Notes under the pieces: model-generated
The model's input: the letters and a program-made list of their open reading frames with translations, nothing else
Databases searched by the model: none
What the model was told of the DNA's origin: nothing
Made by a program: the position numbers and the translations under genes
Source: Pantoea sp. Mb-10
GTDB lineage: Bacteria; Pseudomonadota; Gammaproteobacteria; Enterobacterales; Enterobacteriaceae
Direction of reading: 5' to 3'
DNA: 64,000 bases
NCBI RefSeq assembly: GCF_021272205.1
Contig: NZ_JAJSDX010000004.1
Coordinates: 310,001 to 374,000 of the forward strand
Shown: positions 7,506 through 13,866 of the stretch, in pieces
Layout: every line of letters starts with the position of its first letter
Numbering within the stretch: position 1 is the stretch's first letter

Positions 7506-9227
7506 CTACTTTTTCCAGACTGTGCGATATCCAGGAGAGTCTGATTCTGGTGGATATATGGGTTGAGATATTTGTATTGTCATAGGAATAGGGAAATCTA
7601 CGCCGACAAGCGCTACTTCACCTTGTTTTAAACTTGGGAGAAATGATGCTGCTGACTTGTCTATTTCGCCACATGCCCTCTCTACCACATCACGGTCTCT
7701 ATCATTAGTCAATCTATGGACTAATAAGGTTCCTATTTGGCTAAGAACTCCTTCAGTTATATCTCTTGGCCTCTGGGTTGTTAAGCAAATATTTAGGCCA
7801 TACTTTCTTCCTTCTTTAGCAATCATTTCAAATGCATCAAGCTTTACTGAATGGTCTTCAGAGCCTACTCTTTTTCCCAAGAAGTTATGTGCTTCATCGA
7901 CGATAACTAATAAGGGCTTTTCCCTAAACTTCTCGAGCCTTGCTAATGTTAATAATTTTCTTCCAATAACATTTGCTAATATTTCCCTTGCGAAAAATTC
8001 ATAGCTGACATCTCCAAGGCATAAACGAAGAACTCTTTTCTCTGAGTTTAAGAACGACTCTAATATATCGCCTAGCTTCAATAGATTATCATCCCCATGG
8101 AAGACTGGCTTCAGAGAACTGGCATATGTTACTGCTTGGATTCTCGTTAATAGAGAAGAGCAATAGCTAAGATCCTGAGTGGCTGCATTACCCCATGAAT
8201 CGTCACCATTATCAAAACAGCATTCTTGTACAATTTGTGGTATTAGTTTAGTTACATCGAAAGGTTGTGATGGGTTGTCAACTAGTTTTGAGTTGCCTCC
8301 TGTGTTCATAGCGCGTCTATAATCAGTTTTAGGCTGTTTGATTTTTCTTAAAACACCATTTGTAGCTATGGTTGAATCGATAGCTACTAATCTTAAGCTT
8401 TTAATGGCTTCTTTTAATTTAGGCCCCTGAACTTTACCAGAAGGATCGAACATAGCAATAAAATCAGATTCCATAAAGTCAGTTGGAGGGATTCTAAACT
8501 CTTGAGAACCATTGGACTTGTTAATTGGGGAGCCTAGATGGTAGTGGGAGCAATGTTCTGAGTTGAATGATCTGTATTCGCTTGTTGCATCGATAATTAT
8601 AGTCTTAGAGTTTTTATAATTTGAACATTCTTCTAGAATTTTAGCTGTTGTCCAACTCTTACCGCCGCCAGTTGCACCTAGTATCGCACAATGCCTGCCA
8701 AACAATTTATCTGGTTCTACAGTAACAATGCTGGTAGAACCACCTGATATATTACCTAATACTATCCCTATCCTGTTCTCGGTATTTTCATCCAGACTTT
8801 TATTAATTAGTTCTGGAATCATTGAGATAAAATCTAATGGGGCGGAATAAACCCTATCGCCCAATCGAGGGTAAGATTTTATACCAGAATCAATACGCAA
8901 ATTTGATGAATCAATTGTACCTAAAAGTTGTATAGTCCCTATTGCATCAATCTTCCTGCTTCCCTGCGATTCTCTTGATACTTCTCCACGTTCTCTTTCG
9001 GGTAACTTAACTTCAATTAAGCGCCCTAAAACAATAGATTGTTGTCCTTCAATTAATAGTATTTCGCCAACTTCGCCTTTTCCATAACGATTGCCCTCTA
9101 AATATGAACCACTAACCTCACCAGCATAGATCAAGTTAGCTCTAACCGTCTGAGCAAAAACTGATGAGATCATGCCAACCTTTAAAGTGTTTCTTAAAAT
9201 TCCAGTTTTCAAAATAGAGTTAATCAT
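7506..9227 (-). CDS. HerA-like hexameric ATPase of a SIR2-HerA defence pair
   Basis: This 573-residue protein has a barrel-like N-terminal region (about 30-130) and a FtsK/HerA-type ATPase core. Walker A is GATGGGKS at residues 184-191 and Walker B LLVIVDEAH at about 439-447. A Thr-Thr-Gln-Arg-Pro segment near 485 matches the sensor/arginine region of HerA. HerA ATPases form hexameric rings. In SIR2-HerA systems the ring assembles with SIR2 protomers into a large complex that degrades NAD+ and may cut DNA on phage infection. Its start overlaps the SIR2 stop by 4 bases (ATGA), so the two are translationally coupled. Base composition is much AT-richer than the flanking P4 genes, which fits recent cargo. 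Confidence 0.88.
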   Translation of the reverse strand: MINSILKTGILRNTLKVGMISSVFAQTVRANLIYAGEVSGSYLEGNRYGKGEVGEILLIEGQQSIVLGRLIEVKLPERERGEVSRESQGSRKIDAIGTIQLLGTIDSSNLRIDSGIKSYPRLGDRVYSAPLDFISMIPELINKSLDENTENRIGIVLGNISGGSTSIVTVEPDKLFGRHCAILGATGGGKSWTTAKILEECSNYKNSKTIIIDATSEYRSFNSEHCSHYHLGSPINKSNGSQEFRIPPTDFMESDFIAMFDPSGKVQGPKLKEAIKSLRLVAIDSTIATNGVLRKIKQPKTDYRRAMNTGGNSKLVDNPSQPFDVTKLIPQIVQECCFDNGDDSWGNAATQDLSYCSSLLTRIQAVTYASSLKPVFHGDDNLLKLGDILESFLNSEKRVLRLCLGDVSYEFFAREILANVIGRKLLTLARLEKFREKPLLVIVDEAHNFLGKRVGSEDHSVKLDAFEMIAKEGRKYGLNICLTTQRPRDITEGVLSQIGTLLVHRLTNDRDRDVVERACGEIDKSAASFLPSLKQGEVALVGVDFPIPMTIQISQPIYPPESDSPGYRTVWKK

Positions 9228-10516
9228 TTTAAAGAATTACCTCCCACACTTTTAATAGCCTTAGCTAATTGCTCAGCAGGTGTTAAAGCCCTAAGGTTAG
9301 GGATTAAATTTATAAAATCTTTGAAGGACGCATTTAAGAAATGTATATCATAGCCTGCTAAAGAAAGTTCTTTAAGTAATCTCCAGTATTTGCTGGAGTT
9401 ACTAGTTTTGTTGTCTTTTAAATGATCTTCGCATTTAAAATCTACAATAATTAGTCTCATGCTGGGATTAGACTTTATTGCGGAGTAAATAGGTTCAGCT
9501 AAATGATCGTCATTAAATCCAAACCCTGAAATAACTAGGCAACTATTTTGCTTGCGTAAAAAGTCTAGAAGTCTTGATAGCAATTCTAAATGTGGCTGGA
9601 TGAAGGATTGTTGGTACTTACCTTTTGCTGGGTATATTAGACAAGCATCTGTTGCTGATGGGCTTTCATTTTCGTATATTTGCCCGTCTTTTCTCATCCA
9701 GCTGACTGAACCATGAAGCTTGAATAAGTGGAAAACCCCTTCTATAAACTCATGTTCGTTCTCGTCTCTATTCACAACATCGTAATTGAAGTACTTACCA
9801 TCAAACCGTCTAGTTCCTGTATATGAAAGGCCGTCAACAACCATCATACCTAACTCTGAGGCGGCGGTCTCAAACGTTAAATCATAATTCGTTGTGAATA
9901 CCTTCAACCTTGGATCTCTAACTCTTCTTCTTCCCATCTTTTGCAGTAGATTGACATAGGCAGATAAGTCACTATTATCACTTTTAAGAAATGAGCTGCA
10001 TTTATCTAAAATAATTGCTTTTACTTCATTTAAAAATAACTTAACATCTTCTTCTTCATGAAACGCTAAATATGCTTCGCAATTTGAAAGGAAGTGCTCA
10101 ATATTGGGGTTGGTTCTTTCTAAGTATTTTACTTTTTCACAAACTTTTTGCGCTTCAGGTTTAATCCTTCCTTCATCCATCAATGTTGGATCTTCCCACA
10201 TTGCACATCTCCATAGATCCCACATGCTCGGGCCTCCAACATCGCCAAGAGAAGTGCCACTACCTGCAAAGAAGGAGAGATTCGGAAACTGCAATGATTT
10301 TAGTAATAGTTCATGAAAATATACCTGATTATCTTTCAACTCTTTTTTTTCAGCGTCTGATAAAGGTTCCGGCGGAAGGAGTGGGGCACCAGCTTCTTTT
10401 AGCACGCTATCAGCTTTACCATCGCGCCAATAAATATATGAGACGTTATTTAATGCTTTCCATTCATTACTACCTGGCTTTAAAAATGAGATATGCCCAT
10501 CTGGAGTTGTAGCCAT
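9224..10516 (-). CDS. SIR2-domain NADase of a SIR2-HerA defence pair
   Basis: The 430-residue product starts at the ATG at 10516, which has AAAGGA at an ideal 8-base distance; ATGs at 10522 and 10555 fit less well. SIR2-fold motifs are present: Phe-Ala-Gly-Ser-Gly-Thr at 83-88, Thr-Thr-Asn-Tyr-Asp at 208-212 (catalytic Asn about 210), Leu-His-Gly-Ser at 267-270 (catalytic His about 268) and Ser-Gly-Phe-Gly-Phe-Asn-Asp at 330-336. Bacterial SIR2 domains of this type cleave NAD+ and kill or arrest infected cells. The partner HerA gene overlaps its 3' end. It lies between int and cos, the known cargo hot spot of P4-like satellites. Confidence 0.88.
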   Translation of the reverse strand: MATTPDGHISFLKPGSNEWKALNNVSYIYWRDGKADSVLKEAGAPLLPPEPLSDAEKKELKDNQVYFHELLLKSLQFPNLSFFAGSGTSLGDVGGPSMWDLWRCAMWEDPTLMDEGRIKPEAQKVCEKVKYLERTNPNIEHFLSNCEAYLAFHEEEDVKLFLNEVKAIILDKCSSFLKSDNSDLSAYVNLLQKMGRRRVRDPRLKVFTTNYDLTFETAASELGMMVVDGLSYTGTRRFDGKYFNYDVVNRDENEHEFIEGVFHLFKLHGSVSWMRKDGQIYENESPSATDACLIYPAKGKYQQSFIQPHLELLSRLLDFLRKQNSCLVISGFGFNDDHLAEPIYSAIKSNPSMRLIIVDFKCEDHLKDNKTSNSSKYWRLLKELSLAGYDIHFLNASFKDFINLIPNLRALTPAEQLAKAIKSVGGNSLK

Positions 10517-10612
10517 AGTCATTGTCCTTTGAAGATTTATTGAACTGAAGAACATAAATTTACTACATTAAGAGTTCTAAACAATAGAGATATTCATTAC
10601 ACGCTTATGATA

Positions 10613-10642
10613 GTCAGCGCGCGCTCGTAGCCCCGCCACGCC
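10613..10642 (-). other. cos-like site (P2/P4 type)
   Basis: On the minus strand the sequence reads GGCGTGGCGGGG, then CTACGAGCGC, then GCGCTGAC. From memory, the 19-base P2/P4 cohesive end starts GGCGAGGCGGGG and is followed shortly by GCGCTGAC, so about 11 of the first 12 bases and the distal block match with the same spacing. It lies downstream of the late genes and next to the defence cargo, as in P4. Flanking GCATG-containing palindromes (about 10665-10770) may be terminase contact sites. Confidence 0.65.
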
Positions 10643-10791
10643 TGCCCGCTTTATGCAACGGTTTTCATGCACCTGCATGATCGGCTTCGGGCCGCGCCGC
10701 TGCTGGCCTTTGCTACCGCTTTTGGGTGCCTGAGACTCATGCGTTTTCATGCAGCATAGACATGCACGCTCACGCTGGTGTGAGCAGGCAT
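10643..10791. other. Palindrome-rich sequence beside cos
   Basis: No gene is seen here. Several ATGCA/GCATG words recur in both orientations (near 10666, 10676, 10739, 10748 and 10761), which is unusual for 150 bases. They may be binding sites for the helper phage terminase or part of the packaging signal. Confidence 0.4.
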
Positions 10792-10816
10792 AAAAAAGCC
10801 CGGCACATTGCCGGGC
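10792..10816 (-). terminator. Terminator of the satellite late operon
   Basis: A 7-bp stem GCCCGGC / GCCGGGC with a 5-base loop is followed on the minus strand by six Ts. It lies 24 bases after the stop of the Sid-like gene. Confidence 0.85.
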
Positions 10817-10840
10817 ATCTGTGGGATTTTAAACAGAGAC

Positions 10841-11653
10841 TCAGAAAATTTTGCGCTTGCGCCGGTCGGTTCTTGCCCCTCTGAATGGGTAAGCGCCAGC
10901 CAGGCTGATGACGTTATCCCGGAACATCAGCGGCAGTTTTTTATGCGTCCACTCTTCAATAAGGTTCACTGCAAATTTTCGATACAGCGTGTCCGCGTCG
11001 TTTGCACCTTCGATAACGCCCGGCGCATAGACTGAGCCATTCCGCTCAAACTGGCTGTACTTCATCCTGAGCAGACTGCCAAGTTCAACACCATGGACGA
11101 TAAAAAATTCATCAATAAGCGTGTCGATACGCTCTTCCATGATTCCCTCATGGCAGAACACATAGGCATTTGCCTTGCGTCCGGTGGCGTCGGCCAGCGT
11201 GGGCAGCTGTTTTTCCCTTTCTGCAATCAGTCCGGCAAGGTCAGATGCCGTTTCCTGCTGCTCCAGATATTCTGCGCGCAGCGCCTTCATCTCCGGCGTG
11301 ACGGTGCCGCCGTTCTGCTCAAGCAATTCACGAAAGCGCGCCCGGTTGTCCTGGCTGGTCTGCTCCGTTTCGGCCTTACGCTGGCGCAGTGCGCTGATGC
11401 TGTCCTCAGCGGCGGCTTCTGCCTGTTTTGCCTCTAGCCAGGCCAGCATTTTGCACTGGAGGTCCTGTACGCGGGGTTGCCAGCCTGCGGGAAGGTCCTT
11501 CACGAGCCTGGTTGTATGGCTGATAACGTCGGCCTCGGGCAGCTTCAGAAGCCACCCCGCATCCTGCAGCGGTTTCTGGCTTTTTGCCACGAGCGAGCCA
11601 ACGAATTCAGCGATTGTCTTCATCTCTTCTTCTGTCATGTTCTGCTGTGTCAT
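10841..11653 (-). CDS. Satellite late protein resembling P4 Sid (capsid size determination)
   Basis: The 270-residue, mostly helical product is not a clear textbook family. Its middle part has the Sid-like pattern: a Phe-Arg segment, a Gly-Gly, then Thr-Pro-Glu-Met-Lys, then a Glu/Arg-rich helix ending Glu-Arg-Glu-Lys-Gln-Leu. P4 Sid shows Ala-Gly-Gly, Ser-Asp-Glu-Leu-Lys and Glu-Arg-Glu-Arg-Leu at similar spacing. Sid forms an outer scaffold that forces helper P2 capsid protein into small heads fitting the satellite genome. The first 80 residues have no P4 counterpart that I recognise. It lies 15 bases after the Ogr/Delta gene and before cos, consistent with a late operon. A decoration or polarity-suppression role (Psu position) is the main alternative. 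Confidence 0.5.
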   Translation of the reverse strand: MTQQNMTEEEMKTIAEFVGSLVAKSQKPLQDAGWLLKLPEADVISHTTRLVKDLPAGWQPRVQDLQCKMLAWLEAKQAEAAAEDSISALRQRKAETEQTSQDNRARFRELLEQNGGTVTPEMKALRAEYLEQQETASDLAGLIAEREKQLPTLADATGRKANAYVFCHEGIMEERIDTLIDEFFIVHGVELGSLLRMKYSQFERNGSVYAPGVIEGANDADTLYRKFAVNLIEEWTHKKLPLMFRDNVISLAGAYPFRGARTDRRKRKIF

Positions 11654-11668
11654 GCTTTTTTCTCTCTG

Positions 11669-11944
11669 TCAGGGCTGTGCGTGGCGGTCGCGGCGGGTGC
11701 AGGCGTCGCCATAACGGCCCAGCGTCTGCGGCTGACGCGCCGTGCTCAGTGGTTCAGCTGCGGGTTCTGACTCCGCAGGCTTCTGCGGCTTCATGATGAT
11801 TTTCTCGACGCTTTCCAGCGCGGTGAAGGTGCAGGAGCAGTCGAGGTTCTGGCACTGGTACCAGGTACGCTTTACGGAGGGCGCTTCATAAGAGCTGGTG
11901 CGGGTGTGGGCTACCTGACCACATTCGGGACATTTCAGGGCCAT
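11669..11944 (-). CDS. Ogr/Delta-like zinc-finger late transcription activator
   Basis: The 91-residue product has a single Ogr-type zinc finger: Cys-Pro-Glu-Cys near residues 5-8 and Cys-x4-Cys near 31-36, with a Tyr-Gln-Cys and Cys-Thr-Phe-Thr pattern. Ogr of P2 and Delta of P4 bind TGT-N12-ACA sites upstream of late promoters and contact RNA polymerase alpha. P4 Delta has two such fingers in about 166 residues, so this one looks more like P2 Ogr in size. The C-terminal third is low-complexity Pro/Glu/Ala-rich. It is the first gene of the minus-strand late operon, and a perfect TGT-N12-ACA dyad lies 35 bases upstream. Confidence 0.88.
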   Translation of the reverse strand: MALKCPECGQVAHTRTSSYEAPSVKRTWYQCQNLDCSCTFTALESVEKIIMKPQKPAESEPAAEPLSTARQPQTLGRYGDACTRRDRHAQP

Positions 11945-11978
11945 CTCGTTTCCTGTCGGCTGGTTTCAGTAAGTCAAT

Positions 11979-11996
11979 TGTGCCGGGTCTGGCACA
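11979..11996 (-). promoter_or_regulatory. Ogr/Delta binding site (TGT-N12-ACA)
   Basis: The dyad TGTGCC-GGGTCT-GGCACA fits the late-activator consensus TGT-N12-ACA. Such sites are usually centred near -55. That spacing would put the minus-strand start of transcription inside the annotated Ogr start, so either the spacing differs here or the Ogr protein starts later. Confidence 0.6.
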
Positions 11997-12020
11997 GGGG
12001 CTTCTACCGGAGGGCGTTGT

Positions 12021-12158
12021 ATGACGGACCAGACAAAAGCATTACTTCTGGCGAGCCAGGAAAAGGTCTCACTGAAGCCTGTTATCAGCTTTCAGTTTTA
12101 TATAAATCCTTCACTATTCTTCACCAGAGAGAAAAAAATAGTAAATACAGTAAATTAA
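12021..12158 (+). CDS. Possible small protein (45 residues)
   Basis: An ATG with AGGG 7 bases upstream opens a 45-codon frame rich in Lys, Phe and Ser. No family is recognised. It overlaps the start of an iteron cluster, and its 3' half is AT-rich. It could be a short early protein or chance. Confidence 0.25.
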   Translation: MTDQTKALLLASQEKVSLKPVISFQFYINPSLFFTREKKIVNTVN

Positions 12159-12212
12159 GAGGTGAAGAATGAAAAAGTAATCCTTCACCCTCTGTTCACC
12201 ATTGTTCATTGC
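12107..12212. repeat. TTCACC/GGTGAA iteron cluster (crr/ori-like)
   Basis: Copies of TTCACC lie at 12120, 12184 and 12195, and GGTGAA at 12161, with weaker variants between. P4 alpha protein binds GGTGAACAG-type iterons in ori and crr. A second cluster lies after the alpha gene at 16237-16329, so the two flank the early region about 4 kb apart, as in P4. Confidence 0.6.
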
Positions 12213-12417
12213 CGGGATTCCGGCCTTATTCGCCCTTTAGAATGAGTAGTTTTTAAAATTCGACTGAAGCAAACTTAAAGTTATTGGATAAAACCTTACT
12301 ATCCCTCTTTAGTACTATTTAGCACTATTCTCGTACACCCATGCTTTATGTGGTTTTAGTGCGACCGGTCAGGCAGATTTCTATTGTTGTCACCGACAAA
12401 AATATTCGCAAAATAAA
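12213..12417. other. Intergenic region upstream of vis
   Basis: AT-rich sequence without a gene. It should hold the early promoters for vis, but no single pair of boxes stands out enough to name. Confidence 0.4.
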
Positions 12418-12476
12418 GAGCTACCCGATGCCGTACACACCTGTGCGGCGCTTCACGGACACATAAGAGGTAGCTC
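12418..12476 (+). promoter_or_regulatory. Inverted repeat masking the vis ribosome binding site
   Basis: GAGCTACC (12418-12425) is the exact complement of GGTAGCTC (12469-12476). The second copy ends directly before the vis ATG and overlaps its AGAGG Shine-Dalgarno sequence. Pairing would hide the ribosome binding site in an unfolded leader of about 60 bases. Confidence 0.5.
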
Positions 12477-12743
12477 ATGCACACGACTTTAAACGCTCAT
12501 TCATCCGCCCCGGCGGCACCAGCCATGCCGGTATCATTCCCGGTTCAGGAGCGCTTTATGCGCCTGCCGGAAGTGATCCACGTCTGCGGCCTGTCCCGCT
12601 CAACCATCTATGACCTCATCAGCCGCAGTGCTTTTCCGGCGCAGGTATCGCTTGGCGGCAAGAACGTCGCGTGGCTTGCCAGCGAGGTCAGCGCCTGGAT
12701 GAATGCACGCATCGCAGCACGCGGTCAGGAACGTGCAGCATGA
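12477..12743 (+). CDS. vis: Vis/AlpA family excisionase and regulator
   Basis: The 88-residue product is an AlpA-type DNA-binding protein. After a Pro/Ala-rich leader, residues 24-75 carry the winged helix-turn-helix pattern Phe-Met-Arg-Leu-Pro-Glu-Val, then [10 protein letters not shown] and Val-Ala-Trp-Leu. It has the same length as P4 Vis (88 residues). Vis directs excision of the prophage together with integrase and represses a late promoter. The gene is transcribed toward the immunity region. Its ribosome binding site lies in a predicted hairpin. Confidence 0.85.
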   Translation: MHTTLNAHSSAPAAPAMPVSFPVQERFMRLPEVIHVCGLSRSTIYDLISRSAFPAQVSLGGKNVAWLASEVSAWMNARIAARGQERAA

Positions 12744-12790
12744 TCTCCACCAACTCTTGAGATTTTACGCCATGCTGCATTTTCCTGTGT

Positions 12791-12812
12791 CCCCCGGCTT
12801 GCGCGCCGGGGG
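12791..12812 (+). terminator. GC-rich hairpin at the start of the immunity region
   Basis: A perfect 8-bp stem CCCCCGGC / GCCGGGGG closes a 6-base loop. There is no T run, so it may be a Rho-linked stop or a structural part of the immunity leader rather than a simple terminator. Confidence 0.5.
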
Positions 12813-12856
12813 CATTCCCTGGTACAGTCTTTCTGCTGTCGCAAAATCGGCAGCCG

Positions 12857-12884
12857 GGCGTAGGAACCCGAGTTACTTCAAGGC
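12857..12884 (+). promoter_or_regulatory. seqA-like target of the immunity RNA
   Basis: GCGTAGGAA followed 11 bases later by CTTCAAGG is complementary to the central part of the downstream immunity RNA (13017-13044). In P4, CI RNA pairs with such a site upstream of cI to cause early termination of the alpha operon transcript. Confidence 0.6.
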
Positions 12885-12979
12885 GACACCAGACGCGCCA
12901 TGCGTCTTTTTTTGTGTCTTTGCCTCTGTGCACCCGTTACTCGGGCAACGGTTCTGTATCCGTTGTGCCGTCTGTGTAA

Positions 12980-13060
12980 TGGTGGCCCGGGCGGGGCAGC
13001 CTTCGGGCTGGCCGGTTTCCTTGAAGGCCGGTATTCCTACCCCCGTTCGGGTCACCACCA
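12980..13060 (+). ncRNA. CI/C4-type antisense immunity RNA
   Basis: The 81-base segment can fold with an outer stem TGGTGG / CCACCA, a CAGCC-TTCG-GGCTG hairpin, a GCCGG / CCGGT stem region and a CCCG-TT-CGGG stem. The internal single-stranded part holds CCTTGAAG and TTCCTACCC. These are complementary to a site upstream (12857-12884) and, less perfectly, to one downstream (13064-13109). This seqA-cI-seqC order is the P4 immunity arrangement; P1/P7 c4 RNA works the same way. The RNA would be cut from the leader transcript and block expression of kil, cnr and alpha during lysogeny. Confidence 0.75.
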
Positions 13061-13063
13061 GTG

Positions 13064-13109
13064 AGCGTAGGAACTCCGGTGGTGGCGATAACCGCTACTT
13101 CAGGGAGAC
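13064..13109 (+). promoter_or_regulatory. seqC-like target of the immunity RNA
   Basis: GCGTAGGAA and, about 25 bases later, CTTCAGGG repeat the two words of the seqA-like site just before the kil-like gene. Both are complementary to the same part of the antisense RNA. Confidence 0.55.
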
Positions 13110-13116
13110 TGCCATC

Positions 13117-13311
13117 ATGGTTACCGTCCTTAATTCCCCATGCCCTCAGTTTGTTTTCGTCTTTGCCGCCGTGCGCCGTACTGAACGCCAGCAGCGTATC
13201 CACATGCTCCGCACCGTTGCCGCTGACGAACGCGCCGCCCGCCTGCCGCTGGCCCGCGATTACGTGCTGTCACTTGCCGCCCGCCTGCCGGTACGAGAGG
13301 TGTGCGCATGA
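13117..13311 (+). CDS. Kil/Icd-like small protein of the immunity operon
   Basis: From the ATG at 13117 (AGGGAG upstream) the product has 64 residues and ends [14 protein letters not shown]. This ending is typical of the P1 Icd / P4 Kil group, which blocks host cell division when expressed. The frame stays open upstream to 12703 and there encodes the Ash-type pattern ([13 protein letters not shown]). The coding frame therefore runs through the immunity RNA, and longer products cannot be excluded. It directly follows the seqC-like site, so the antisense RNA should control it. Confidence 0.7.
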   Translation: MVTVLNSPCPQFVFVFAAVRRTERQQRIHMLRTVAADERAARLPLARDYVLSLAARLPVREVCA

Positions 13312-13532
13312 CTCACGCCACCATTTCCCACGCAGACCTGTTACGCCTTGAACACCTGCGCAACGCCGGGCGCTTTATCAGCGACATGACCCTGCTTCAG
13401 GAGTGCCACGAACAGCCACCGGCCACACAGCAGGCGCAGCTGAACTCGCTGATTTTCCTCATCACCGAGCAGCTGGACGGAGTGGTAAACCGCTGTCAGG
13501 ACGGCTGGATGAATGGGGAGGTTGAGCCATGA
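13308..13532 (+). CDS. Small early protein of unknown function
   Basis: The ATG at 13308 has GAGAGG 7 bases upstream and overlaps the end of the kil-like gene by 4 bases. The 74-residue product is helical with a Leu/Gln-rich centre and no recognised motif. It overlaps the next gene by 4 bases. Its position between kil and cnr is where P4 carries small early genes such as epsilon, which derepresses the helper prophage, but there is no sequence evidence for that role. Confidence 0.75.
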   Translation: MTHATISHADLLRLEHLRNAGRFISDMTLLQECHEQPPATQQAQLNSLIFLITEQLDGVVNRCQDGWMNGEVEP

Positions 13533-13852
13533 GCACACGTACCCTTTCCCCCGAACTGCATTCCGCGCTTTCACGCCGCGCGGTGGCCTGCGCCTGGCTG
13601 ACCGTCTGCCGCGAACAGAATCGCTATCCCGGCCTGACGCTGGCGCGCCTTGAACACGCCATTGAAACCGAGCTGGAAGGCTTCTATCTGCGCCAGCACG
13701 GACGCCAGCGCGGTCAGGAAATTGCCTGCGCGCTGCTCGACGACCTGCTTGCCGCCGGGCCGCTCAAGTCGGCCCCGTGCCTGAGCTTTCTGGGACAGGT
13801 GGTGATGGATGAACTCTGCGGGCGTCTGAAAGACGCGCCGGTGCTGCACTGA
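13529..13852 (+). CDS. Cnr-like copy number regulator
   Basis: The 107-residue product lies directly upstream of the alpha gene (14 bases). In P4 the 106-residue Cnr is encoded there, binds alpha and keeps the copy number from running away. The protein is helical and Arg/Leu-rich, with [11 protein letters not shown] near residue 22. The assignment rests on length and position, with only general sequence resemblance. It overlaps the preceding gene by 4 bases, so the early genes are one transcript. Confidence 0.65.
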   Translation: MSTRTLSPELHSALSRRAVACAWLTVCREQNRYPGLTLARLEHAIETELEGFYLRQHGRQRGQEIACALLDDLLAAGPLKSAPCLSFLGQVVMDELCGRLKDAPVLH

Positions 13853-13866
13853 GGGAGAAAAGAACA

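Noticed and set aside
12703..13116. Upstream extension of the kil-like frame as a long 202-residue protein
   Set aside because: It runs through the structured immunity RNA and lacks a good start; the short start at 13117 has a ribosome binding site. Noted as possible Ash-like coding but not annotated as a separate gene.
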